Below the pieces are notes generated by a model. That model made no database searches and had not been told where the DNA came from. It worked only from the letters and a program-made list of their open reading frames with translations. Made by a program: the position numbers and the translations under genes. Positions 37,502-50,301 of a DNA stretch of 64,000 nucleotides are shown one piece after another. How positions within the stretch are numbered: position 1 is the stretch's first letter; each line of letters opens with the position of its first letter. The stretch lies in the NCBI GenBank assembly GCA_024305745.1, contig JAHRBS010000007.1:3534001-3598000 (forward strand), written 5' to 3'. The DNA is from Polyporus tsugae (taxonomy: Eukaryota; Basidiomycota; Agaricomycetes; Polyporales; Polyporaceae).

Positions 37502-40500
37502 CAAACGTTCTGGTGCGTTCGCGATTGTTCGGTGACCGTTTCAGAGCATTGACGCGGACGCTGCACAAACTTGAAGTCGATCAGAAGCCCTAGGTAGAGT
37601 TACATACCGTCCGCGGTCTTGAATGATTCTCTCCGCGCCCGTACGCCAACAACTAGTACCCCCGAGTTGCGGCTCGCGGTCTGGATGCTGAGTAATGAGT
37701 TCTGGATTCTGGGTCGCAACGCCAACTACATATTAAATACCCACCCTGCCACCCCCGCACGCGCGGAGTTACACATAGCAATTAGCCAGCTGGGGCCCCT
37801 CGCTCGCGTTAACGTTCCTCCCCCAGTTGAGTCACCGCGCTGTCGGTTTGGGACTCAGTACTCAGCGCTCAGCGCTCAGCGACGGGTTGTCAAAATGAGC
37901 GCGTCGGGGTCGCGACGCGACCCTTAAGTAAGTAAGTCTGTGCGACCCTCGGGATGCCTGACGATCGTTCTCAGGCCTCTTGTTCGACAATCGTTGACTC
38001 GAACAAGGCCCGCTTTTGTGCCCCGAATTCGAATCTCTCTGAGCGCTCGCGCTTGCCTGGCCAGTCAGCTAGCGTGACTCGGAGTCAGAAGGGTGGCGAC
38101 TCGACGCGCTCCCTCGGAGCACCCATGAGTCGGCCGAAGAATGTGAATCCTGAATCGCGTCGCCACCCAGGGCACGTCTCGCACAAGATCATGATGATGT
38201 ACTTACGCACTGTACGAGGGTCAGCGGACAGACAGCGGCGGAGGGACCCGCTACTTACCACCACCGCCGATGCCAGCCAACCTGTAAAGTTGTCAATAAC
38301 TTGTAAAAAGCAAGTGGCCATTCCTATTTTAATACGAAAGACGCGTCGATCAATATTAATCGCGACACCCCGATCAAGGCGTGACGGTGGCGCGCGCACG
38401 GGTCGCGATAAGTAGTACTGAGAAATGAACGTGAACAGGCAGATGCCTGGCCACACTCACGCCATCGGGTGCATTCGGGACGATGGCACGAGGGGGTTAG
38501 AGGTGGCATGACGCGGTCGCGTGCGGGGCCGTCGGGGTCGAATGAAGCTTGAAGCTTGAAGCTTGAATGCTGGAGATGTAGGGCTGGCGGACGGTATTTT
38601 TCCGCCGAGTTTCTGGGACCCGGGTGAGAGAGGTGTGCCGTTTGCATGCGGGGCACGAAAACGTTAAGTGTACGTACTGTGTACTACCACGCGAATCAGG
38701 GATGGGGATGACTTCGGACTGAATTGAGGGTTGATTGCATGCGCAGTGGGGCGCGCGCGATAGCGTCCGGGGCTGCAATGCAATTGAGGGACGATCCTGT
38801 CATTGTCTATATTAATGATCCTCGGGCTGTGCATACATCGTCGAGCCCGCCATATGCACACCGGGGCAGGTCGGTCGCTTGTTGTTCCGATAGAGCTGGT
38901 GCTGATCTTGCACGCTGACGCACTGCGCACAGGTCGACATGTACAAGTTGATATGACTCGACTATGTCGAACCTATGTCACGCGACTAGGCCTAGGCTTC
39001 CAGTGGGCTCTGTCAGACGACCGACTGATTGTGGAGGGGAACATACGTGCTGCGGGCAAAACAGGTTTGTCATGCGCGAGGAACGTCAGTGAATTTGATG
39101 CTCGATACTGTGAGGGACCGATGGTGACGCATATATAAGTGCGCATTTCGTCATAGTAGGTCAAGCGATCAACATACCACGGCCGATGATAGTTGAGAAA
39201 ATACTTGCTGTGACGTCAAAACAGCAGGTCCATGATAGCGTCCGAGTCGCCACTTATTCGGTCGTGATCACGATGTTACCGAATGACGCCATAGCGTTGA
39301 GGGCGTGAGGAAGGACGTTGATGCGAGGTGAAGCCGCCATATGCACGTTTTGGTATGCATACATACTTACTGGACGGTTCCAAACGTCCGATGCGGTGAC
39401 TTGTGCACTTTTCAAGGTGCGGCGATCCCGACATAGACCTGCGTACATTCAAAGATTCTCGTTCGATATTCAAACTACAGTAGCTTCAAGCTCGAGCACG
39501 AGTGCTACGAGACGACGAACCTCGCTCACAAGCTTCATGGCGTTGGTAAACGAGGGCATCTATCGATGGGAGCGGTCGAAAGGTTGATAAGATGCTCCGA
39601 GTCGGTCTCGCCTATCCTCCGTCTTGTCTTTGTCGAGTGACGTCACTTTGACGCGACCTGTCACGGGCCTAGACCTGTAACGCCTACCAGAACGACGTCA
39701 TCACGTGCCTGATCATGGTCACGTCCTGGCTTTGTGGCGGGTCACGCATCCATTTTGGGACGACACGGACGGTCACGTCAAACGTCCGCAGCGCAAGAGT
39801 GAGACGACTCGCAGCTGAACCAAGCCGAACTCCGTGCGCAGACACCATGATCCAAGTCCCTGGTGCGTAATGACCATCTTTTCGTCCAGCCGGCTCGCGT
39901 TGACAACCCGCTCAAGCTCCCAATCCAGATCGGCGATGCCCGATGGGACGGTGGACGGTGTCTAGACCGTTCGTCCACTGCCCACCCCCGTTTCTCCTGC
40001 ATGCGCCGCCGCGGCGATACTTTTTGCGTTTTGGGATCACCCCGGTGCGCAGGCGGCGGTGGTGGTGTGCACTCGCGGAGCGCCCACGTAACCTTCTGAA
40101 GGTCGAGACCAAGAAGCTTGGTATGTCGTGATTTGTGATTTCTTTTTATACCTATCCCGTCGCGGTCTGTTGCCGGAGTGGCATCCGCACAAATTTTTGA
40201 TTCCGCGTTGCAAGAGGACTCAGCGTAGGGGATAGAACGATGGAGACGACCTGTTCAATGACGCTGGCGTTGGTAGCTGGCCTACGTGCAGTCGTTCATA
40301 ACGAGCTCCGACATGGACAGAAGACACGCTGGCTCCGCGAAGCTTCACCGTGCTTCGGACCTTACAAAGCTCGTACGTAGGAGTAATATCGGTCGCTTGA
40401 GGTGATGAACTAACGTACCATCCCTGGAGACAGAGGACAACCCGCCGGCTACTTATGTTTCCGGGCTCGTTGCTATGTACCGAAGTGTACGTGTATGTAA

Positions 40501-43450
40501 AGTTCATCTTTGGGGGTCCGTTGCTCACCTCGCTTTTTCCCGGTCTAGGCTTGCGCCAATGAATTCACTTCCTGTCGTCCGCAGAGTTCGCTGGTCGACG
40601 CAACTTTCCGCCGCGGCCTGAGCTGAAACGCACATTACCTCACCGTGGGTTACGGGGTAGACCCTGTCCGCGAGCACGTGCGGTCTCCCACTCTCTGTGA
40701 ATGTGCTCTGTCAGCGACTGATCCCAACGTCTGTGCAGGTCTGAGGTCTCCAAGACACTCATGCGACGGCCATGCCCCGCAGTGCGTTGTGAACAAAGAT
40801 GGCAGACGAGCCAAAGCCGATTGTATCGTTAGCGCCCATCAGCAGGATGACGCTGTGGCGCTGCTACGAGGCACGCCCCTTCCAGCGAGCGGTGAGCCCA
40901 TTGACAATTGACTGCCTCCCACTCTGACCCAAACCGTCTTGAAACGCATCCTGGAATTCGCAGGCACACACACAGAGTCGGATCAACGTCATCCTTATGT
41001 CCTGTGCGTATGATATATCTCCCTCCGAGCGGATTGGCAATGCCAGACGGCATGTCGAGACACCCAAGACCAGTGTAAGTAGTAGATATCGATATCGCGA
41101 TGGTCAATGTCTAAGCCGTTTCAAGCTGACCTGCAACATCACAGATGCGTGACATATCGTATATGGACGGGCGCATCATGTCCCCAGGCGCGCGGACCTG
41201 CGCCCCCTCCAAGATGGGCAAGGTTTCCATCCGTTTCGCACTCGTACCCACCGTGGACCTGAACGTTGAACACCAACATCCGTCTGCAATGTGGTGAAAT
41301 GCGCTTAGCACATATCCAAAGACCAGTTCCAGGGGGTGTCGTTCCTCGCCGGCACGATTTCGGGCACAAGGTAGAAGATCCATTCCTGTTCCCGTTCTCG
41401 GAACAGTGTTGGCTCCTCCGAACACGGAGGCTATTACCATATCAACACCCGCGGTCGGTCGGTCGCTCGGCTCCTTCCTTTTGCTTGGAGAAGGAACACA
41501 CTTGACACTGATATCTCGACCATCCGTGATATGGGTGGGCTTCGTCAGTCTCTCCCCCCCTTCCTTCTGCCGCGAGCTGGTATGAAAAGGCGCTGACCAC
41601 CCTAAAGTGCCGGGATTGTGTCCGCGAGGGGTGCGCGAGGTGATACATACTGTCTGTATGTGTATGTGTTGGCCAGGAAGGTGGCTGGAACGGCTGGGGG
41701 AAGATGGGAGGAATCCGGTGACACATTTGCGACGGCTACTGCGCTCGAGCAAACTACGCACACACGCACGAGACGTCACGAAGCCGTGTGTGTGACTCCG
41801 GGAACTAACTAACTTCGAACTTCGATTGCGCTCACCGGTGGGGTTGGATGGCGTGCTTATGAGCCATGGGGGCCCATTATGAGCCAGCGTTGGTGCCTGC
41901 GGGGGTGGGCAAGCTTCATTTTCATTATGCGCCCGCGGGGAACCGCAAACACGCTTACTTACTGCTGCACCCCAGAACGGGAGCCAGATGATACGTGTTC
42001 GCGCACGCATACATGCTCATGGCCAATAGGAGTAACCGTGGCTATCCTTCGTCTATAATGGCCAGACCGTTTCAGCGCGGAGATGAACGTGAACGCTGAA
42101 CGACGTGCGGAGGTGGTCGGAGGAACTGTTGTTCGAGCCTGTCGCGTGACGCTAACAGAACCCCGCTTTTTCCTTGAACTTCATTCACGCCCTTCACGAG
42201 GAAATGGAGCAAGCAGAGTTGGGTGGCGCAACTGCCCTCACGGGAAGCGGTCACGCAGTGGCATCTGCCACCTCTTACGAGTCACGACCGGTTTCTTCGT
42301 GCGCATTCGGACAGATCCTCAACGCGAACAAACATGGCACCGCGATATACGTCGTGCGTCTCCACCGCAGAATTCACGTCTGCGTCCTGTTTCGCGACGC
42401 TGACCATCTGTTCTCTAGGTCGGGAAGCACCCCATCAACTTACCGCTCGATTCCGGTCATTAATCTCTGCGAAGCCACTGGCACGGCCGAACATCGAGGG
42501 TGACCAGCGGATATGGGATGATCACTGGTACTCCAAACTTCACCTCGTCCCTCGATCTCTCCAACAACCGGTGCTGCGGCATCCTCGAAGCACAGGCGAG
42601 CCCATCTCGGGCGGACATCCCCGTCATCGCAGGCGACTTCGGCGATAGAAGAACCACCTCTTCCGCCGCCAGCGCCACTGCCGCCGCCGGAACGGTGGCG
42701 GCGGCGGTTTATGTTTATGAGTGACGGCCGAATCACACTGAGCAGGCCCCCTGCCCTCCTATCCCCGAGGAGCATCAGCATCGCCGCCCGGCCGCGATCA
42801 CACTATGCGGGGTACGGGGTGTGGGATGCCTGTTTGGCGCGCCGCCGTCGTCTGCGCTTCCCTGGCAGCGCCAGCGATATCAGGCCGGCATTCGCGTTCG
42901 GAGAGTGACCACCCGCGATGAGGCGTGGGCGGCGGTCTCCGACCGTGGGCGAGCAATGAGCATCCACCGCTGGCGAACGTTGGAGTCAACGTTGATATCG
43001 TTGGGTGCGCTCTGCTCTTCGCTTTCCCGGGAGATGCTGCAGGGGAAGTGTGATGCCCGGGAGCACTTGACACTTGTTATAATCACCGTGACGGATGGTT
43101 ACCGTCTTCCTGCGTTGGGTTGACGAACGATAAGCATGCTCAATGCTCATCATGATATGTACATCCATCCACCTCATTTCGAATGTGCGGCTCGACATTT
43201 GCTCGACATGAAACTCACGCCGCCCTCGGCAGGATCACCGTGATGTTTCGAGACCTGCCAGGAGCATCAGTCACAGTCGAATGTTACTGGGCCTGTGTCG
43301 CGCACTGGCACCGCCGAGCAACGTGCCGATGGTCCGCGCTTTGCACTAGCTAGTACTCGGTACCACTCGCACTGCCAGTCATTAGTGCTGGTAAAGCACC
43401 TCCTTAGCACGCATCAGTCGCGACAAAAATGAGAAACACGGTTGGGGTCC
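37502..43450. other. gene-poor stretch, 5.9 kb
   Basis: No gene recognised. It contains a GAAGCTT tandem repeat at 38544-38566 and a GCC/GCG-rich stretch near 42.67 kb. The longest frame (299 codons, minus, 41111-42010) has no motif and no domain-like pattern. Confidence 0.45.
38544..38566 (+). repeat. GAAGCTT tandem repeat
   Basis: Three direct 7-nt units, each containing a HindIII palindrome. Confidence 0.85.
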
Positions 43451-44356
43451 TCACGCGTCACTCGGAGCCACGAGCGACACGTCCCCAGCGCTGTCCGCCT
43501 CCGCAGGGCCCGCAAAACCCGCAACTGAAACCGTCAGTCCCCGCTCAACCCTCCGAGTGCAATAGACCGGTCCCCACAGCGCGAGTTTGATAAGTACCGT
43601 TCGCTGCGCAATGCCTACTGTAGCCAACTCACGAACATTTGAACGACAGGTGTTTGCGACGCGATCTACGTCACAAGTACTCCTGTAGCGGCCGGCGATG
43701 CGGAAAAGCGGGAGGGCTATGTGTATGCGCCCCGTTCGTGACGGCTTAATTGTCTTTCGATGAATTTCATAGCGTCTCCGACTCTGGGACGCTCGCTGGC
43801 CGGCCCTGGATATGACCTGCGCAGGTGAAACGCAGCGTGGTCGGACCGCGACGCCGTACGTGATGATGATAAAGTTCTCATGCCCACTGCAGGGCAGCAC
43901 TGGCACAGGCTGCTGGCACATCCCACCTTCGGATAGCAACTTATGTGCGCAAGCAGAATGGATTCGCAGGGGACCCGAGACATCCACAAACCGTTGCGCA
44001 ATGCCCGTGCGCCACGCCGATACGAACGAGCTGAGGATCCGGATCCGAGTCTCGTCGCCCGTCGAAAGTCACATTCCGCAAATATCCCGAAACGGGTTGA
44101 GACCCTGAGTTGGTGCTTGGGAAGCACGTTCTCCGAGTCCACGGCGCGATAAGGACCCACACAATTGCAATTGTGAGGAGAAACTTGAAGGCAGACGTCT
44201 CGAGACCACAATACCGCATACTCAGATAGTCCTCGAATTCAGAAAACTGTTTTGCCAGGGCCAGTCCGGTAAGATCGGGATCTGAGGAACGTGCCTCGTA
44301 GCCGACTCGCAGCACCAGGTCCGGCGGTTCTTCAAGCCTTTCTAGGAGTTCAAGCC
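43451..44356 (-). CDS. possible membrane protein gene, partial model
   Basis: Not recognised. One stretch (about 44356 down to 44100) reads 'WLELLERLEEPPDLVLRVGYEA', then 'ARSSDPDLTGLALAKQFSEF', then a likely membrane helix 'FLLTIAIVWVLIAPW'. A second stretch ending at the TGA at 43451 reads 'AQRTVLIKLALWGPVYCTRR'. Both look like coding sequence on the same strand and could be exons of one gene. Its 5' end (possibly further exons up to about 44560) and the middle junctions are not resolved. It could also be a decayed gene. Confidence 0.33.
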
Positions 44357-44580
44357 ATCCTGCCGACAGCCTGTTTCATTTTTCTGGAACTGGGGTTCCG
44401 CTGCGGTGTCCTCTGAGTCTGGACATGGATTGGTCACACAGTAAACACCGTACCCCCAGAAAGCTTGCAAGCAAGTCGAGGATCGCTCGTAAGTATACGT
44501 GGAACCAGCCAAGCCGTGCTGGATTTGACCTGACGCACAGTCGCACACGTCACAAGTCTGGGAAGTGCAGTGAGAATTGC

Positions 44581-44593
44581 AAAAAAAAAAAAA
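44581..44593 (+). repeat. 13-nt A homopolymer
   Basis: Run of thirteen A on the plus strand, flanked by GC and CAC. No transposon end is seen beside it. Confidence 0.9.
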
Positions 44594-44795
44594 CACAGGG
44601 ATATATGCACAATCCTCGCGAATACGAGGGCGCACGCAGAAATAGGGCATTAAACGCATCTCGGAAGTCCGCATAATGTATCGTATGCACATTAGTATTA
44701 CCGTTCCATCCATCCACGTCCGCCAGAGCGCCGCGTCCTAGCCCGTCCCTTTCGCCTCCCGCGAGTCCGTGACCCGTCGTGCAGGCAAGGCAAGT

Positions 44796-47700
44796 CTACG
44801 ACGCGCTCTCCGCAGACGACCCCTCAGGCTGCGTCTCCGAAACCGTAACCGTGACCGAAACCGGAGGGGGAGGTAACGGTGCATCCGTATCGGCACCCGT
44901 CTCCTTCTCCGTCTTCCCGTTCAGCGTCGCAGTCGCCGGAACCCCATTCGCAGCGTTCTCAGCCCCGTTCTGCTGCGGGACCACGTCCTTGACAGAGGGC
45001 CCTTCCGCCTTCGGCGGCGTCAGAGGTGGTGGCCCGTCTGGACCCTCGGGCTCTGGGACGAGAAGCTTGTCCGTGACGGCGATAGTCGGCGCTGCCTTCC
45101 CCACTGCAGGAGTGGGTGCAGGCGACGGTGAGTTGTCGCCCATGGGGTCGACGTCGGGCGAGGCCGAGGGCGGGGGAAGCGCCTTCTCGAGGTTCGCTGC
45201 GGCCGTTGTTGGGGTGGTCGCGGGCAGGGACGCCTTGCGGCCGTTGAGCGTCCCCGCGCGGGCGAGCATGCCTTTGAAGCGGCCTGCGGGCTGGGCCGTG
45301 GGCGTGACGACGGGCTGCTGCTGCTGTTGCGGGGGAGGCTGCTTGACAGTGACGGGCTTCTCGGAGACGATGGTCTCAAGCATCGCGGTGGGACCGGTGA
45401 CGTTCTTGAGCCCAGTGAACTTCTCCTGGAGGAACCGGGCATCCGCCAGGAGTCTAAGTGAGCGGATTCGACATGTCAGCCACAGGTCGCCGTCACGCAG
45501 ACGCATGGCATGTCGGTACGCACCGCTCCTTCGCGTCGAGCGAGGGAAGCTCGATCGTTGTGTACTCCTCCGATAGCCTGTGGTTGATAGCGGCGAAGAC
45601 CTGCGTCATCACGTACTGCGCCCCGTCCTTATCGTCAGCCCAAACGCATATAGTTGCTTGGAAGATAAGCTGACTCACCTCGACCACCGAAGACGGGAGA
45701 TAGCGCGAGAGGACCTTGTGCAGCGTCACAGTCTCCTTCACCAAGACTTCCATGTAGTCGTTGACGCCACCACCCTCCTTGGGCACGTCCCACCTGACCG
45801 TCTGCACAGCGGATTCTTGGTCAGCCGAAGAAGTAACGGATGGGAAGAGAGGCAACGCACTTGGAGCGTCCGGATGTGCGCGGTGAGCCGGTCGCCCATG
45901 ATAGCAATAAGCTTGGCGTGGATCTCGTTCTGGTGCTCCTGGTAGTCCCGCTTGAGCTTGTCGAACTCAATGAGCATCACCGCCTGCTTCTGGCTCAGGT
46001 GCCGCCGGAACGTCTCGCGGATGTATGGAATGAGGGATATCATGATTGCGAGCGACTGCGATGCGAGGGCTGTCATCGTATGGTATGTCAGACATCCGTC
46101 ATTCTAGGGATATGGAAATGGAAGCCGCGAGCATACCGAGGTGCTTGGCCGTGATGTTCTTCAGGCCTGCAGAGCGCATGGCCCCGGCACCGAGCACGAC
46201 TTGACATGTCCGCGAGTTGAACGACTTGAGGAGTTCGATGATGCGGCTCATTGTGTCCGTCGTCAGCAGCGGCAGGTTCACGATCACCTTGAGGTAATCC
46301 AAAAGAAGCACAAGCACGTCCAGCGTCGCAGGAACAGCGAAGTATGCGCGTTCCTCAACGCGCAAGTGCTTCGTTGGCGCGTTTGCAGATCGCTTGCGCG
46401 GAGTCCGGTTGGGTGAAACTGGGAAGTTTGGCGAGGGCAAAGGAGATGACGGGCGCAGGTCACCATTTACGTTGAGTGAAGGCGAGATTGGCGGTGGCGA
46501 CGTCGGGGGAACAGGTGAGAGGAGTTCTTGAGGCGGACGGTTGAGGAGTAGTTCGGGAGGATCTGAGATGGATGCATCGACGATGGTATCGACTCCACGT
46601 TGGATGGTGGGCGCGACCTCCGCAGCGTTCCATTGCTCGTCCTCCACTAGCTTGGCCGACTGATTCAACTGCCCTTGGTGGAAGTGTTGCAGGAAACTCT
46701 TCGCCTGAAACCGCGTATATGCGATGAGTCCATCATAGGGGTTGGTAGAATGGGTCTTAACTTACCTGGCTGACGATTGTGCCGCGAAGGCCGACAATCA
46801 TCCGTCTGCAGATAACTTCCGACTTCACGACGAAGTCCCACGATTCGTTGAACAACTCGCAGAAGCTCGGGAGGTCGAGTGTAGTGTGCTGCTCTGCGCG
46901 GATGTTGAGAACCTTCGAAGCACGTAAATTGGCCAATTCCGCTGCCGACGAAAGGATGTCTGTTAGTTCCTCTTGCAAAGCTGTGACGTCTACAGAAGCC
47001 TTTTGAGGTCTAACAAGAAATTTAGACTGGGTACGGAATAAAGAAAGACCATAACATACTGGAGGCTCTGGATGACCTCTATGACAATTGCGTTTTGCCG
47101 GTGTAAACCCTCTATGCAGTTCAGCAGACTCCGATACATGCCACGCGCCAGGTCGAGAAACCCGGGGTGTGTCATAGCGCGTAGCTCAGTAGCTGAATTA
47201 GACCTGAAACTTTATGTTAGTGATGCGTTCAAAGGGAGCTGCATGTCAAGTTAGGCTCACTGATGTGGTATTGAGTCGTCGCCACCTATCTCAAGCGACG
47301 GTATTCGCTTTCGACACGGTCAGTAACCGACACACAAAGGTAGTGCAGGCGTAGACTCACCCGCTTGATAGTACTCCGAACCTCCGCCATAACCACTTCT
47401 CGCCATGCTAGTGTTGCCTCCAGGATACCTTTGGTACGCACTAGAGACTGGAGCAAAGGTCGCAGTCGATCTCGTAGTGACCCATCAAAGTCCTGCTTGC
47501 TCGTTTCCAACCAGGGGTGGTGGTTCGAATCGATCCGCTCTACAAGATCATGTTGGAGAAGATTAACGAATTCGGAAGTTAGCGAGGAGGTGATCTCCAT
47601 GGTCAACGTCCGTAGGTGCTCCGGAAGTGCAGCGAATGCTCGCAGGGAAGACAGTGGTATTGATGGAGCGGGGGGTGGAGGCGGAGGTTGCGGCGTGGCT

Positions 47701-48910
47701 GGTGGCGACTCCATGACTGTGGGTAGAGGAGACGTCCGACCGTTCTTCGCTGGCGTTGGCTGCGGTGTAGGCACCGTAACGGCCTTCTTGTCCAGAAAGT
47801 AGAGCTTGTCCAACTCCTCGATCATGTCCAAAGCCTCTCCCCACTGGCCTGCCCCGACCAAGCTCCTTGCGATACCGGACATCTCCATGACGCCTCCCAC
47901 AAACCGCACGCCCTCCTTCACCTTTCCCAAATTCCGCATCTTACCCTCCTTACGCACGATCTCCAACCCGCGTTTCGCTCCCTTCTCATCCACATCCTTC
48001 AGAAGACCTCTGAGATGGGATATACGATCCAGACATTGTTCGGACTCGGTCTGCAGGTCTTGCAGGTTCGCGAGGGCGGCGAAGAACGAAGTGGATCGAA
48101 CGGAAATCTCGCGTATAAGATGCTGCTCGATAGTGTCCGCGTAGTGCGAGAACTTCTCAAGCAACGGGAGGGAGTGAGAGAGGGAGGTCGGGTCAGACGT
48201 CTCCTCTTCGCCTTCGACCTGTTCAGTTACGGCATTGAAGGTTCGCGGGTCGCCCAAGTTGAACTCGCGCCTGAAGAACACGGAAGGAACGGTCTCCAGA
48301 GGCGGCAGCGGTTTCCCAAGAGGCTGCCGTGGCGTGTTTGGTGTGCGGGGTGTTGGAGGGACTTCGATACCTGCAGATAGAGAGGCTGAAGGTGCGGGAT
48401 CGGCTATCTGCGCGACACCATCCCGACCCTGCTCGGCGTTGTGGAGGAAACGGTCCCACTCGGGAGTGATGGCGCGCAAGTAGGAGTCGAAGTCCTTCCG
48501 GCGTACGCGCGGAAGGTCGGCAGGGGGCGCAGTAGGGAGCGCGGAGTGGGCCTTCGGCGGTGCAGATTTCTTGTGCGGGTTGTTCACCACGTTCGAGATA
48601 GCTATGTGGACTCAATTGAAGCTGAATGCACAACAAATGTCTCTGGCGGCGTACCATTGAAACCATGTTTTGAACTACTCCACTCCGGTGGGAGGGTTCC
48701 TTGTAGGGAACTCAAGGAGCCATTACCATAAACATCGTACGGGGCGCCGGCACCCAGGTAATCCCCCCTCCCTTCAGTCGTCTCCGAGACACTACCCGGG
48801 CCTGGGCGTCGTTGGTCGTAGTTGAATCTGTACGAGCGGGAGGCGGCAAACGAGGGGAGGTCTCCAACAGGTGAAGCGGTACGTGAGGGAGTTGACGCGT
48901 AGTCAGACAT
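44796..48910 (-). CDS. VPS54: GARP complex subunit VPS54
   Basis: VPS54 is a subunit of the GARP tethering complex (Vps51-54), which captures endosome-derived vesicles at the trans-Golgi network. The gene starts at ATG 48910. Exon 1 ends at 48655; a 53-bp intron follows and exon 2 starts at 48601, giving the family's 'AISNVVNNPHKK' entry. Hallmarks follow: 'VPSVFFRREFNLGDPRTFNAV', 'LLEKFSHYADTIEQHLIREI', 'FFAALANLQDLQTESEQCL' and 'GQWGEALDMIEELDKLYFL', then 'THPGFLDLARGMYRSLLNCI'. The Vps54-like C-terminal domain includes 'SFCELFNESWDFVVKSEVI', 'EERAYFAVPATLDVLVLLLDYL' and 'SRTCQVVLGAGAMRSAGLK'. About nine exons give roughly 1,200 residues, normal for fungi. The last exon adds a Pro/Ala-rich tail with a short poly-Gln, absent from the yeast protein as far as I recall. 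Confidence 0.95.
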
Positions 48911-49171
48911 CAATCAAGCAAGCAGCCGGTACCAGCGCGAGTCTGCACGTTTGAGAGAGTATACAAGTACAGACAAGCGTGCGTCGCAGCTCTCAGAGTC
49001 GCATGAAGTCTTGCAAGGCCGTCAGAGGAGGTGAGTGGGATGGGAGACCTGTCATGGAGGCGTTCACCAGCGCATCTATGGGCGCCTCTCTACCACCTCA
49101 CAGCGTCTATTTACGTAACCCCTTGTCGTCCGGATCCCTATGTAGCAGAGGTTAGCACCTGCAGGTTGAAC
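48911..49171. promoter_or_regulatory. shared divergent promoter of VPS54 and metaxin-like gene
   Basis: 261 bp separate the two start codons, so transcription of both genes must start here. No named motif was identified. Confidence 0.55.
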
Positions 49172-50195
49172 ATGGCCAGTTCACTGTCCCTCTCGCTCCC
49201 TCGTCCTCTCCGCCAGTTCTTCAGCCTCTTCCCGCTTTACACACACCCTGCTGTCGAGTCTTCGGACCAAGCGCGTCGGATCACCTCGCCCACCCTTTGG
49301 ATACACGTGCCCTGGAGCCCCGACGCGGATGTCCTGAGCAGCGACGTCGAATGTCTCAAATGGCAAGCCTACCTCGCCCTTCGCGGGCTCTCAGACGTGT
49401 CCGTCCGCTGGGATATCTCTGTCGACGGCGCGCTGGATGCACGACTCCCGAACCTCCATGTCCCACTGAAGACGTTGCCTGGCGCGTCAGATGAGGTCAA
49501 GGCTTCCGACGACGGCGAGGGCGAGCTCCTTCCCGCGCACTTGATCCCCGAATGGGTCGATGGCCAGGTCGGTGCGTTCGACGAGCTGGAGGGGTATGCG
49601 GACGAGGCGACGAGGGATGAGAGTCGCGCGTGGGTCGCGCTGTTGGAGGGTAACGTGCATGCCGCTCTGGTGCGCTCTCTCGATCTTCTCGAGCAGCGTG
49701 TTTGTCGGCTTATCGGTGTTGGCCTAGACCCTCACCCAACCCTCCTCGACATCTTTCCTCAGTTTGCTGTCTCCTTACCAGAACAAGCCGCGTCCGTTTG
49801 AGGCTGCCTTAACACATCCCCCCGCCCCGCTATTTGGCATTAGCTCGCTCATGCCTGCTTATGGAACACATGTGAACGTCGACGCCATCGAGCAGCAGTA
49901 CAAGGAAGCCATCGGGTCTCTGTCAGAACGGCTAGGCACCGATAAATGGCTCCTTGGCTCGTCGTAAGCCCGCATGGTCTGTCCGCTTGCTTATGACCGC
50001 TCACTGTTATTGTGCAGCTCCCCTACAGCGTTGGACGCGCTCGTGTTTGCGTACCTCCACTGCATCCTCCATTCCAAGGACCATACCCTCCGCTTCGAGG
50101 TTACCCGCCGCGTGAACCTCGTTTCTTGGGAACGCCGCGTCCAGACCCAAGTGCGCAGCGCGTTCCGCACCCGCTCCGCCACCCAAGCGTCGTAG
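49172..50195 (+). CDS. metaxin/SAM37-like mitochondrial outer membrane import subunit
   Basis: Three exons, 49172-49699, 49782-49963 and 50018-50195, give 295 residues with matched phases. The first intron has the less common donor GTTTGT. The N-terminal part matches the Tom37/metaxin domain: 'LWIHVPWSPDADVLSSDVECLKW' then 'AYLALRGLSDVSVRW'. The C-terminal part has the glutathione-transferase-like helices: 'AIGSLSERLGTDKWLLGS' followed by 'SPTALDALVFAYLHCILH'. In fungi this protein is a peripheral subunit of the SAM/TOB complex that inserts beta-barrel proteins into the mitochondrial outer membrane. No C-terminal membrane anchor is seen. ATG 49172 is the first in-frame ATG just before the conserved region. 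It ends 106 bp from the convergent wall-protein gene. Confidence 0.88.
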
Positions 50196-50301
50196 ATTCC
50201 TACAATATATTCAATGAATGCAGAATGTGCTTCCATCTCGATTGATGCCTGTTTACATGGCCGAAAAACTGCTATCTGGTACGTATCACTTGCAACACCG
50301 T

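Noticed and set aside
44779..45576. 265-codon plus-strand open frame
   Set aside because: It lies antisense to the last exons of VPS54, whose coding sense is clear; the translation is an Ala/Gly/Val-rich mirror of the Pro/Ala-rich VPS54 tail.
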